From the NCBI GenBank assembly GCA_040219735.1, contig JAVJRX010000184.1: a stretch of 64,000 nt of DNA; one strand, 5' to 3'. The stretch comes from Coleofasciculus sp040219735 (lineage in GTDB: Bacteria > Cyanobacteriota > Cyanobacteriia > Cyanobacteriales > Coleofasciculaceae). Positions 51,202-59,552 of this stretch are shown one piece after another. Under the pieces are notes generated by a model. That model made no database searches and was not told where the DNA came from. It saw nothing but the letters and a program-made list of their open reading frames with translations. Position numbers and translations under genes: made by a program. How positions within the stretch are numbered: position 1 is the stretch's first letter; each line of letters starts with the position of its first letter.

Positions 51202-53295
51202 ATGACTCGACTATTTCGTTGGCAAAACATCTCGTCCTATCTCAACGGGTTAGCCCTTCTGTGTCTTTCCGCCTTCGGTTTTATTGGCTTCTACCTGCTG
51301 CGTAACCCAGAACAATTAGACCTATTAGGCATATCCGGTTTAATTAGTATGGGGCTGATCGGCATTTGGCGATGGTCATGGTGGGCGCTGCAAGTGATTC
51401 GTTCTCGGATTTACCTACACTGGGTTTTTCCCCGGTGGCGCAAACAAGCCGATCGCATCCCCCTGGATAAGTTACCTCCTGTTTGCTTATTAGTCCCAAC
51501 CTATAAGGAAAAACCTTGGATCACGGAACGAGTTTTCCGGGTAATCGCCCAAGAAGCCCAAAGCCTCTCTTATCCCCTGACGCTGCTAGTTACCAGTAGC
51601 AGTGATGACGAAAATGCTGCCATCTTAAAGGTACTTAAATCCGTTGATCCTGAACTTAGTTGTATTCGCCTGATCCAAATGGTGCAGACGGGGGAAGGAA
51701 AGCGCAAAGCCATGGCGGATGGATTACGAGAATTAGCGCGTTTAAATCTACCCCAAAATGCCGTTGTTGGTTTAATGGATGGCGATTCTGAACTAACACC
51801 TGGAACCTTACGTCGCTGCTTGCCATTTTTTCGCCTATTTCCCAAAATGGGGGCGCTGACAACGGATGAATTACCAATTGTTGAGGGATCGTATCTGTTT
51901 TCTGAATGGTTCCATTTACGCCTATCCCAGCGTCATTATCAAATGTGTTCTGTGTCCCTGTCGCAAAAAGTGATGTGTTTGACGGGACGCTTTTCCCTAT
52001 TTCGGGTGGAGGCTGCGCTTCATCCCACATTTGCGGATCAGTTAGAACTGGATACGTTGGATGATTGGTTGTGGGGACAGTTTAAATTCCTCTCCGGCGA
52101 TGATAAAACCACCTGGTATTGGTTACTGCGCCGGGGTTATGACATGCTTTATATCCCCGATGTGATTGTCTATTCCATTGAGACGATTTATGGGTCATTA
52201 CTCGATCGCGCTTACCAGAATATGCGCCGCTGGTATGGGAATATGTTGCGGAACAGCGATCGCGCGATCGGATTGGGTCCGGGTAAGGCGGGATGGTTCA
52301 TGTGGTACTGTCTCCTGGATCAACGGATTAGTTACTGGACGACTCTAATCACCCCCGGTTCGTTATCGATTTGTTTAGTTCAAGGGTATTGGTTAGCCGC
52401 TGGACTGATTCTCTGTTGGATTCTTTGTACTCGACCGATCATTTTAACCATCATTTTCTGGGGGCGACAATCTCGACTTAAACCGATTCATTTACCCGTC
52501 TTTTTAATTGCCCAGTGGAGTTCCTGTATTATCAAAATCTGGACTCAGATGAACCTTGCTCAACAAAAGTGGTCAAACCGAGGAAATCAAAGTATCTCCG
52601 CCGCCGGATCGGGTTGGGAACGGTTGGTTAAAGTAAGTGTGTCTCGTTTTCTTTATGTTTCCCAGTTATTTGGTTTTGTGATTATTTTATGTTGGTTTGC
52701 CAGCCTTCTCACTCCCTTGCAAGATGTGGCAGGTTTATGGTCAAACAGTACCTGGGCGATGAGTCAATCGGTTCCCCCTCAAATTATTGAAGCGATAGAT
52801 CATGGGATTATTCCCAATGATGGTCAAGATGATGCCAAATCACTCCAGGCGTTAATTAATCGTCTTTCTGGGGAAGACTCAGTTCAGATTAATTTACCCA
52901 TTGGTGAAATTGATTTGTTTCATCCCATCGAAATTAATCGTAGTCATACGATTATTAAAGGGCAAGGGATACGGCGAACGATTTTACAAGCGCATATCAG
53001 TCAAGCTGATACAGAAGCCGTTCTAGTCATGCGACCCCTAATCGAAAAAGTGGATTCTCGTCAGAATCGGATTCAGGATATACATTTAAGTGGATTTACA
53101 CTTCGTAAAAAATTACCCAACTCAACGGAAAATATATCTGCTGTTGGCAGTATCCTTTTGGAAAATGTAGTAGAGTCTTCGCTGAGAAACCTTGATTTAG
53201 CTAACAGTAGCAATCGGGCTTTAATCATGCGTCATACGGAGGATGTAACTGTCGAGTATGTGTTGCCAGAGACAGCTTTCAAGAAAAAGGAATAA
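51202..53295 (+). CDS. Alg8-like polysaccharide synthase with C-terminal beta-helix segment
   Basis: About 697 residues from the ATG at 51202 (MTRLFRWQN). The frame extends to a GTG at 51169, but that lies inside a dispersed palindrome. Seen: membrane helices, donor motif LMDGDSEL (about 192-199), GALTTDELPIVEGSYLFSEW, QRHYQMCSVSLSQKVMCLTGRFSLF, FKFLSGDDKTTW, RRWYGNMLRNSDRAIGLG, then more helices. This follows Alg8 (mannuronan synthase) motif by motif. The last 165 residues (DDAKSLQALINRL, ITI-like strands such as HTIIKGQGIRRTILQ) resemble the start of a pectate-lyase-3/AlgG right-handed beta-helix, but too short for a whole one. The polymer is not known; the uronate genes nearby suggest a polyuronate. 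Confidence 0.82.
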   Translation: MTRLFRWQNISSYLNGLALLCLSAFGFIGFYLLRNPEQLDLLGISGLISMGLIGIWRWSWWALQVIRSRIYLHWVFPRWRKQADRIPLDKLPPVCLLVPTYKEKPWITERVFRVIAQEAQSLSYPLTLLVTSSSDDENAAILKVLKSVDPELSCIRLIQMVQTGEGKRKAMADGLRELARLNLPQNAVVGLMDGDSELTPGTLRRCLPFFRLFPKMGALTTDELPIVEGSYLFSEWFHLRLSQRHYQMCSVSLSQKVMCLTGRFSLFRVEAALHPTFADQLELDTLDDWLWGQFKFLSGDDKTTWYWLLRRGYDMLYIPDVIVYSIETIYGSLLDRAYQNMRRWYGNMLRNSDRAIGLGPGKAGWFMWYCLLDQRISYWTTLITPGSLSICLVQGYWLAAGLILCWILCTRPIILTIIFWGRQSRLKPIHLPVFLIAQWSSCIIKIWTQMNLAQQKWSNRGNQSISAAGSGWERLVKVSVSRFLYVSQLFGFVIILCWFASLLTPLQDVAGLWSNSTWAMSQSVPPQIIEAIDHGIIPNDGQDDAKSLQALINRLSGEDSVQINLPIGEIDLFHPIEINRSHTIIKGQGIRRTILQAHISQADTEAVLVMRPLIEKVDSRQNRIQDIHLSGFTLRKKLPNSTENISAVGSILLENVVESSLRNLDLANSSNRALIMRHTEDVTVEYVLPETAFKKKE

Positions 53296-53394
53296 AAAGA
53301 ATCTGATTTTCGTATTCTTCAGGCTGGCTACATCAAGTCCGGGCAATCGTCTGACCAGCCAACGCAATATGGCTCCGTTAAAGTTTTCGTCATT

Positions 53395-53481
53395 GGACTT
53401 ACGCAAAACCTCTATGTGTAGGGTGTGTTAGCGTAGCGTAACGCACCTTTGCCACGATATGTGGTGTAGCTGCGTAAGTCC
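53395..53481. mobile_element. MITE-like element with GGACTTACGCA ends, copy 2
   Basis: An 87-bp element with perfect 11-bp terminal inverted repeats GGACTTACGCA and TGCGTAAGTCC and an internal palindrome around GTTAGCGTAGCGTAACGC. Copies in the same family are at 50822-51037 and, worn, at 60753-60839. No transposase gene in the window. Confidence 0.75.
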
Positions 53482-53523
53482 TGCGTCAGTCAAAAGACGC
53501 ACTTGATATCAACTCATTGGGTA

Positions 53524-53850
53524 TTAATGGCGAGTAAGGAGACGTTGCCTCAGATTAACCAAGTTATAGTTTTGAGCCAGTTTTTGTCTGTGTTGTTGAG
53601 CTTTTTGGCGACGTTGTTCTAAGTAGTTATCAATTTGCTGGCGATGGGTAAGGTAGTAAGTGATAGCCGTGTAAATCTCTGACAGGTGAAGCACATCGTA
53701 CTGGAGAGCAATCTCTTCAGGAGTGGAGCCAGTGTGGTAGGCGGCAAGTAAGCTGTCAAGGGTAACTCGGCTTTGACCAATACGGATACCCCCGGCTTCG
53801 TCCCATCGTAGGGGTGGAGCTGTAGCTAGAAATTCAACTGGAATGCTCAT
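53524..53850 (-). CDS. DUF433 antitoxin-like protein
   Basis: A 108-residue protein of the DUF433 family (GGIRIGQSRVTLDSLLAAYHTGSTPEEIALQYDVLHLSEIYTAITYYLTH), a winged-helix fold common next to PIN-like DUF5615 toxins. No toxin gene is adjacent here, so it appears orphaned. Basic C-terminal tail. It lies between the Alg8-like gene and the glycosyltransferase cluster without obvious connection. Confidence 0.75.
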   Translation of the reverse strand: MSIPVEFLATAPPLRWDEAGGIRIGQSRVTLDSLLAAYHTGSTPEEIALQYDVLHLSEIYTAITYYLTHRQQIDNYLEQRRQKAQQHRQKLAQNYNLVNLRQRLLTRH

Positions 53851-54074
53851 GGGATAGTCTTTCTGGCAGAACTTGACTCTTTTTCCTAGCTTACTCTACT
53901 GGTCAAGGAACTTAATGCTTAAATTGGATTGACATGGGTTGAGCTTAAATGTGTGGGATGGGGAAGCAGGGACACCGTAGCTGAAAATTAGGATGGACAG
54001 GGGTTGTGGCTTAAGTTGACACGGATGAAGGCTTGCGCCCTGAGATACCAGATATAGTTTTGACCGCTACCTAA

Positions 54075-55250
54075 TTAACCCAAGATACTAGTATATACCT
54101 CTTCCAGGCAAGCCGTATTCTGCTGCAAACTAAATCGTTGCTCTACGCGCTGACGTGCCGCGATCGCAAACGCTTCCCTCATCTGTGTATCCTGCACCAG
54201 AGTCAAGATAGATTTTGCCAGATTTTCCCAATCCCTTTCTCGAACCAGAAACCCTGTTTCGCCATCCACCACAGCTTCAGGAATCCCCGCACTCCTAGAA
54301 CTCACCACAGGTAATCCCATCGCCATGGCTTCTAAGATAACTATCGGCAGCCCCTCTGTCTCTCCCCGATCAGTTGTGATACTTGGCGCACAGAGTACAG
54401 AAGCACAATTCATCCACATTTTAACCGTTTCTGGTGCTTGTACTCCCAGAAAACGGTAGCGACTTAATCCCTTTTTCGCTAACGTTTCTAAACTCTGACG
54501 CAGAGAACCATCGCCAATCATCACTAACTCGACATCGGGTCTAATTTTTTGCACCTCAGCCATTGCCCGAATTAAATAGTCGCACCCCTTTTTCTCAACC
54601 AAACGCCCCACAAATAAAACCGTTGATTCTCGCTGAACCTGGGTATCCGGCGTGAATTTATCGACATCAATGCCAATATAACCAACTTTCACCTTTTCCG
54701 CTGGACATCCTTTTTCTATCAGTTGAGAACGGATAAACTGGGAAACCGCAATCAAACAATCGGCTTCCCGAAAAAGGGTCTTGCGCCTTCTCCCATAAAA
54801 CTCCCGAAAAAACTGACCCCGCCGCTTGACAAAATCTTCCCCATAGTCATACCACGTTTTTCCGCTTACTTCGATTTCCGCTGTTGCATAATAGCCGTGG
54901 AATGTAACAACTAGCGGAACACCTAACTTCCGAGCTAAAGGTAATGCTAAAACGCCATCCAAGCCAAAATGAGCGTGAATCAAGCTAGGTGATAAATTTT
55001 TGATTCGCTTCAGCCAATTCGGATGAAGTACGCCAGCTAATTTATACGCTGTCTTCCACAAACCGGGCAAAGGTTTTTCATCATCCAAAACCAAGCAGTT
55101 TTCCTTTGGTATCATAGATTTAGCACTATGAAGATAGGAAGACCCGACGTAGAACCCTTGATAAGACCTAAAACTTTCAACTTGAGCCGGAATAAACGTT
55201 TCTGAATAAGGTAACAGTTGGTCGCGGTAAATAAGAACTATTTTTTTCAT
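54075..55250 (-). CDS. Family 4 glycosyltransferase
   Basis: A 391-residue GT4 of the GT-B fold. Seen: HAHFGLDGVLALPLARKLGVPLVVTFHGYYAT in the N-terminal domain and, in the C-terminal domain, LFVGRLVEKKGCDYLIRAM, then the ExxxxGLPxVxxEAMAxGxPVV block (ETEGLPIVILEAMAMGLPVV) that binds the donor sugar nucleotide. Retaining cytoplasmic transferase. Donor and acceptor not identifiable. It overlaps no gene; 15 bp separates it from the next GT, so they are in one operon. Confidence 0.9.
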   Translation of the reverse strand: MKKIVLIYRDQLLPYSETFIPAQVESFRSYQGFYVGSSYLHSAKSMIPKENCLVLDDEKPLPGLWKTAYKLAGVLHPNWLKRIKNLSPSLIHAHFGLDGVLALPLARKLGVPLVVTFHGYYATAEIEVSGKTWYDYGEDFVKRRGQFFREFYGRRRKTLFREADCLIAVSQFIRSQLIEKGCPAEKVKVGYIGIDVDKFTPDTQVQRESTVLFVGRLVEKKGCDYLIRAMAEVQKIRPDVELVMIGDGSLRQSLETLAKKGLSRYRFLGVQAPETVKMWMNCASVLCAPSITTDRGETEGLPIVILEAMAMGLPVVSSRSAGIPEAVVDGETGFLVRERDWENLAKSILTLVQDTQMREAFAIAARQRVEQRFSLQQNTACLEEVYTSILG

Positions 55251-55265
55251 TAATAATAATTTAGC

Positions 55266-56174
55266 TTATTTAGGCAGCAGAGGACGCAGAATTGACTTAG
55301 CTAGACCGCGAATTAACGGAAGACCAGTCAACGGAGAGAAAACCAGTTCGGGTGCAACGTTAGACGCTTTCAGATAACTCTCCCAAGCCGTTCTATAGTT
55401 CCCCTTTCTATACTCATTTTCCGCGCTTTGCGACAAACGAGCGCTTTCTCGAATCCGGTTTCCCTTGGGTTGCTCTGTAGCCGGAAGGCTATCAATAAAC
55501 TCCTGAAACACTTTTTCTCTAAGTTCTTCTATATTTTTCGGTCGCCACTGTCTACCGTGAACACGGTAATCTAGTACAATATCTGGAATAAGAGCAACTT
55601 TACCCAATTTAGCCACTTTCAGCCAGAGTTGCCTATCCTCACAGATTATCAGATCGGGTCGATAACCGCCCACTTCTCTAATAATTTTTGTTCGGTATAA
55701 ATTCTGACCCGAAATCGAAGACCAACCCGCCAGCAATTCCGACCAAATGAATTTCTCTACATAAACTATGGGATGTTCTATTTTTAGGGCATAATCACCC
55801 ACTTTAAACTTCCATCTCGCGCCCACTGAAGCGACAATATTTTTATTTTTTACCAAAGGTTTGGCTAAATTAGCTAAAGCATTTTGACGCAGTAAATCGT
55901 CATCATCAAGAAACATGATCAACTCTCCTCTAGCCTCTTTTAACCCTCGGTTCCGTGCTGCCGAACGTTCGGAATTTTCGGGTTGCTTAAATATCCTAAT
56001 ATTAGGTTTATTTATGTTGGTTAGCCACGTCCAAGTTTCGTCTTCAGAAGCATCATCGACAATCAGAAGTTCCCAATTTTTAAAGTCTTGGGCTTCAACG
56101 CTAGCGACAGCTTCTTTGAGAAATTCCAGCCGATTATAAGTTGAAATTACCACAGAAACCAAGGGATGATGCAT
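55266..56174 (-). CDS. Family 2 glycosyltransferase
   Basis: A 302-residue GT2 of the GT-A fold. Seen: VSVVISTYNRLEFLKEAVASVEAQDF, LLIVDDASEDET, MFLDDDDLL (the DxD metal site), and a WSSISGQNLYRTKIIREVGGYRPDLIICEDRQLW block with the ED catalytic pair. The C-terminus (NYRTAWESYLKASNVAPELV) resembles a TPR-like stub. Probably transfers a sugar onto a lipid-linked or polymer acceptor in the cytoplasm. It is 10 bp from the sulfotransferase gene. Confidence 0.88.
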   Translation of the reverse strand: MHHPLVSVVISTYNRLEFLKEAVASVEAQDFKNWELLIVDDASEDETWTWLTNINKPNIRIFKQPENSERSAARNRGLKEARGELIMFLDDDDLLRQNALANLAKPLVKNKNIVASVGARWKFKVGDYALKIEHPIVYVEKFIWSELLAGWSSISGQNLYRTKIIREVGGYRPDLIICEDRQLWLKVAKLGKVALIPDIVLDYRVHGRQWRPKNIEELREKVFQEFIDSLPATEQPKGNRIRESARLSQSAENEYRKGNYRTAWESYLKASNVAPELVFSPLTGLPLIRGLAKSILRPLLPK

Positions 56175-56184
56175 TACTTTTACC

Positions 56185-57096
56185 TCAAACGGTTAACCAG
56201 CTTGTTAAATCTTTATCAAGAAGCTCTTGAAGCTTCAATATGTCTTCTCGATACTCTTCTATCAGTTGTTTACGAACCTCTGGAAGCAGGGGTGGCTTGG
56301 GACGGCGGTTAAGGTTTAATAATCTGGATTTTACCGACTTACGTAATTCAGGTGAAACAAATTTACGCAAAAATGTACTGGTTGGGTTCCGAGGATCGAA
56401 AAACTTATTAAGCGTTCTATTTTTAGGGATAGAAGTAACATTGTATTTTTGCGAAATATTCGGACAAAAATTATCGTCTACACCCAAAAAAACAAAGATA
56501 TCGTTTAATACAGAAAAAGAGTCCGCTTGAAAATCTTCATAAAGATAGACTTTAATTTGGTTGCTGGCAAATTTGTCGAAATAGCGCTTCAACTGAGAAT
56601 AATAAAACCCTCTTTGTTTATAATGCCAACGAAACCAATAGTTCTGACAAATTCGCTCGGATTCGGCTGCGATTGCTTGGGAAAAATCAGCAATTGGTTC
56701 AGCGCCTCTACTCAAATTAAATAAAAAGTCAGAGTAGGCTCGTTCAACCGGATCGCGCAGGATTGCGAGCAGCTTGACATCAGGAATATAGTGCTTTATG
56801 GTATCCGGTGCTTTTGGACTTAGCAAATAAAGGGGTGATGCTTCACCAATTGCTACTTGGTTAGAAACCTTTTCAAAGAAACGACAATAGGCTTCAAGAT
56901 TAGTAATAAAATTAGGCGTATCACTATCTCCATGAAAATTACCACAATAATCGTCTTGGCGTTCTCCTTCAAGGGCAAAAAAATTCAGTTCTTTACGAGG
57001 ACTCATATATATTTGTGGATGCTCGTCAAGATAGTTATTCAAGGATGTTGTTCCCGCTTTTGCTGCACCGATAATTAAAAAATTAGGCAATGTCAT
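56185..57096 (-). CDS. PAPS-dependent sulfotransferase
   Basis: A 303-residue sulfotransferase that would move sulfate from PAPS to a hydroxyl, here probably on the polysaccharide. Seen: the 5'-phosphosulfate loop GAAKAGTTSLNNYLDEHP (residues 10-27), the 3'-phosphate site RDPVERAYSDF, and the following WFRWHYKQRGFYYSQLKRYF, typical of heparan-sulfotransferase-like bacterial members. The gene lies within the GT operon, which supports a sulfated exopolysaccharide product. Confidence 0.88.
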   Translation of the reverse strand: MTLPNFLIIGAAKAGTTSLNNYLDEHPQIYMSPRKELNFFALEGERQDDYCGNFHGDSDTPNFITNLEAYCRFFEKVSNQVAIGEASPLYLLSPKAPDTIKHYIPDVKLLAILRDPVERAYSDFLFNLSRGAEPIADFSQAIAAESERICQNYWFRWHYKQRGFYYSQLKRYFDKFASNQIKVYLYEDFQADSFSVLNDIFVFLGVDDNFCPNISQKYNVTSIPKNRTLNKFFDPRNPTSTFLRKFVSPELRKSVKSRLLNLNRRPKPPLLPEVRKQLIEEYREDILKLQELLDKDLTSWLTV

Positions 57097-57129
57097 ATAT
57101 TTGGGGTTTTGCTGATGAGATTATCTTAT

Positions 57130-58356
57130 TTATTTACCTAAAAGTGTATTAATTTTGGTTTGACCAATTCTGGCTCGTTTACACAAATCGTAGAATGCGG
57201 CTAAAAACTGAGATTGATTATGGTTGGCTAGAACCCATTCTCTACCTTCTTTGCCTAAACGAGTTCGTAACTCTCGATCCTTTATCAAGCGAGTCAAACC
57301 GTCAATAAATTGAGGAATACTGTCCATCCCACTCCCATCCCAACGCCCCACATAAATCCCGAACCGAGACACGACATCTTGAGGATTAACACAACTTAAC
57401 AACGGAGTTTCACATTTGAGTGCTTCTTGGAAGCTGACAGCTAATCCTTCATGAATAGAGGTGTTAACTAAAACCCAGGCTGAAGCCAGAAGGCGAATTT
57501 TTTCCTCTCCTTGAACATGACCCATTAGTTTCACATTATCAGGTAAGTTATCGGGTTGCCAAGCCCCCTTGCCTTGAAAATGAGGTTGCCCCATAAAGAT
57601 AAACTCTACATCCGGAAAATGGCGGGCTAATTCTGCAAAAAGCCAAGGGCGTTTATAGGGGTCAAGACGGGCTAAAAAAATGACGCTTGGTTTTTCACTT
57701 TTGACAATCTCTCCGGGTTCTAGATCAATAATATTGGGCAAAAAATAAACCTCTGGCGGTTGTACTCCGTAAGTTCCTAGAACTTTATCTTTGAGAAAAG
57801 GTGCAGGAGTGGCAAAGAAAATCCGACGTCCCATCCATTTTGATTGGTTAACGACTCCAGCAAAGGATGTACAGTCAAAGCATTTCAGTCCTAAAGGCAA
57901 CATATTTTCTTGCCCCGGAATGCGTACTGTATTAATTTTTTCGACATCTTCTGGCGGACGCGGATCACGTACCCAAAGAACGATAGGTGTGCGCGGTAGA
58001 AGCCAAAATAAAGGGCGATAGTTCGGGCGGTAGTCAATCGATAGGATTAAGTCAAATTTTTCACTCCAAATGCGACGAACATAAGCCCATTTATCAGGCT
58101 GACGCAGGATCAGCGGTGTTTGATGAATTCGGGGATCGGGTTGACCCGATTGAGCGTAGGATTCACCCGCAATAAAGACAACATCCACGCCTAAGTTGGG
58201 GTTAGCGTTAAAGCAGTTAGCCACTTGCCGTGTCGCCCAGCCAAATCCGCCCATGCGACTGACAGATAGATCGAAAAATTCGTTAGCAATTACACCTACT
58301 TTTAGATTTTCTTGGGAATGTTTGGGAGTTGATTGGTTCATAAAATTAATAAACAA
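57130..58356 (-). CDS. Family 4 glycosyltransferase
   Basis: A 408-residue GT4-type protein. Seen: GGFGWATRQVANCFN in the first domain, then VIFLARLDPYKRPWLFAELARHF and IHEGLAVSFQEALKCETPLLSC (donor-binding E-x7-E region). Starts at M1 or M6 (MNQSTPKH); the latter looks as likely. Part of the minus-strand GT operon, 33 bp from the sulfotransferase gene and 22 bp from the HpsE-like gene. Sugar specificity unknown. Confidence 0.88.
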   Translation of the reverse strand: MFINFMNQSTPKHSQENLKVGVIANEFFDLSVSRMGGFGWATRQVANCFNANPNLGVDVVFIAGESYAQSGQPDPRIHQTPLILRQPDKWAYVRRIWSEKFDLILSIDYRPNYRPLFWLLPRTPIVLWVRDPRPPEDVEKINTVRIPGQENMLPLGLKCFDCTSFAGVVNQSKWMGRRIFFATPAPFLKDKVLGTYGVQPPEVYFLPNIIDLEPGEIVKSEKPSVIFLARLDPYKRPWLFAELARHFPDVEFIFMGQPHFQGKGAWQPDNLPDNVKLMGHVQGEEKIRLLASAWVLVNTSIHEGLAVSFQEALKCETPLLSCVNPQDVVSRFGIYVGRWDGSGMDSIPQFIDGLTRLIKDRELRTRLGKEGREWVLANHNQSQFLAAFYDLCKRARIGQTKINTLLGK

Positions 58357-58378
58357 ATAACTAATTTCATTTTTTAAA

Positions 58379-59320
58379 CTAACGTCTTCTAAAATAGAAA
58401 GGACTTGCTAAACTATTAACTAGCAATGACATTTCACTCGCAGCTACGATATCAGTCGTCATAACTCGGCGGTATTTTAACCAATGAATCGCGAGGCGAC
58501 GAAAATCGTTAATCAGATACAAGAAAAACATAAAGGGACGTTGCCATCGTTTATATCGTAGCATACGAGTATGATGGCGACCCCTGCCGATTCCCTGAAA
58601 AAACTGCTGTAAGTATTGCTTTTCTAAGCGGGTTTTGGGAATGTAATGATCAATGTGCATTTCCGAGTTATACCAAATTTCCCAGCCAGCTTTTTGTATG
58701 TAGATAAGGGCTTCTATATCTTCACCTTTTGCGGCTAAGGATTGACCAACTGGTCCTTGTAAAATCAAATATTTGGGGATGCAGTCTAACCAAGCCTGTT
58801 GGCGAATGACTAATCCGGCACCGGGGGGTAATACTCCCTTGGCTCTGTAGGTGTTGAAACAAATGGTTTGTTGGCGTTCAACGATAGGTAAAAAGCCGGC
58901 AATGCGTTCAAAGTTTTCCGGTGGAGGAACTTCAAACGTTCCATGAATTTGACTGCCGTAAGCACCAGCTTGGGGATGAGACTGAGCAAATAAGTAAGCT
59001 TTCGCTACCCAGTCTAATGCAGGTAAATTATCGTCGTCTAGAAAGCCAATCAGAGGAGATTGAGCTTCTTGAATGGCGCGTTGCCTTGCATAATAGGCTC
59101 CTGGCTGGGATTCAAAAAAGTATTTGAGCGGAAATGCTTCAGCCCAGTTGCATTGATAGTCTTGGATAATCTTTGCTGTATTGTCTGTACTGTTATTATC
59201 GACGATAATAATATCCCAATTTATATTTTCTGTGTCGCGCTGTGATCGCAGTCTTTCCAACAGGGCTGGCAAGTAATTTTCACGATTGTAAGTGCGAATA
59301 GCTACAGTAAATTCAGGCAT
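58379..59320 (-). CDS. hpsE: HpsE-like family 2 glycosyltransferase
   Basis: A 313-residue GT2 resembling HpsE of the hormogonium polysaccharide pathway of filamentous cyanobacteria. Seen: FTVAIRTYNRENYLPALLERL, DIIIVDNNSTDNT, SQPGAYYARQRAIQEAQSPLIGFLDDDNLP (DxD), GAYGSQIHGTFEVPPPENFERIAGFLPI, and GEDIEALIYIQKAGWEIWYN. The closeness to HpsE is by memory of the family; other GT2 subgroups share parts. Hormogonium polysaccharide supports gliding, so this operon may take part in motility or sheath formation. Confidence 0.78.
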   Translation of the reverse strand: MPEFTVAIRTYNRENYLPALLERLRSQRDTENINWDIIIVDNNSTDNTAKIIQDYQCNWAEAFPLKYFFESQPGAYYARQRAIQEAQSPLIGFLDDDNLPALDWVAKAYLFAQSHPQAGAYGSQIHGTFEVPPPENFERIAGFLPIVERQQTICFNTYRAKGVLPPGAGLVIRQQAWLDCIPKYLILQGPVGQSLAAKGEDIEALIYIQKAGWEIWYNSEMHIDHYIPKTRLEKQYLQQFFQGIGRGRHHTRMLRYKRWQRPFMFFLYLINDFRRLAIHWLKYRRVMTTDIVAASEMSLLVNSLASPFYFRRR

Positions 59321-59552
59321 TGAGTTTATTTTTTATTCATAAACTGTGGGTAACATACTCCTTGATTCAATCGTAACTTTTTTTATTTTGGAGTAAAACA
59401 TTTTTCCAGAAAATGTACGATAACTTCACAAAACAATCGCGATAAGTTTAAGATTGATTAAGACTGATAAATTGCATCATTTTTAGTCAGCTTGATTCGG
59501 ACTTGCGCTTTTGTTTCCTTGGGTTTAAACCCAAGGAGAGTTCACTCTTGTG

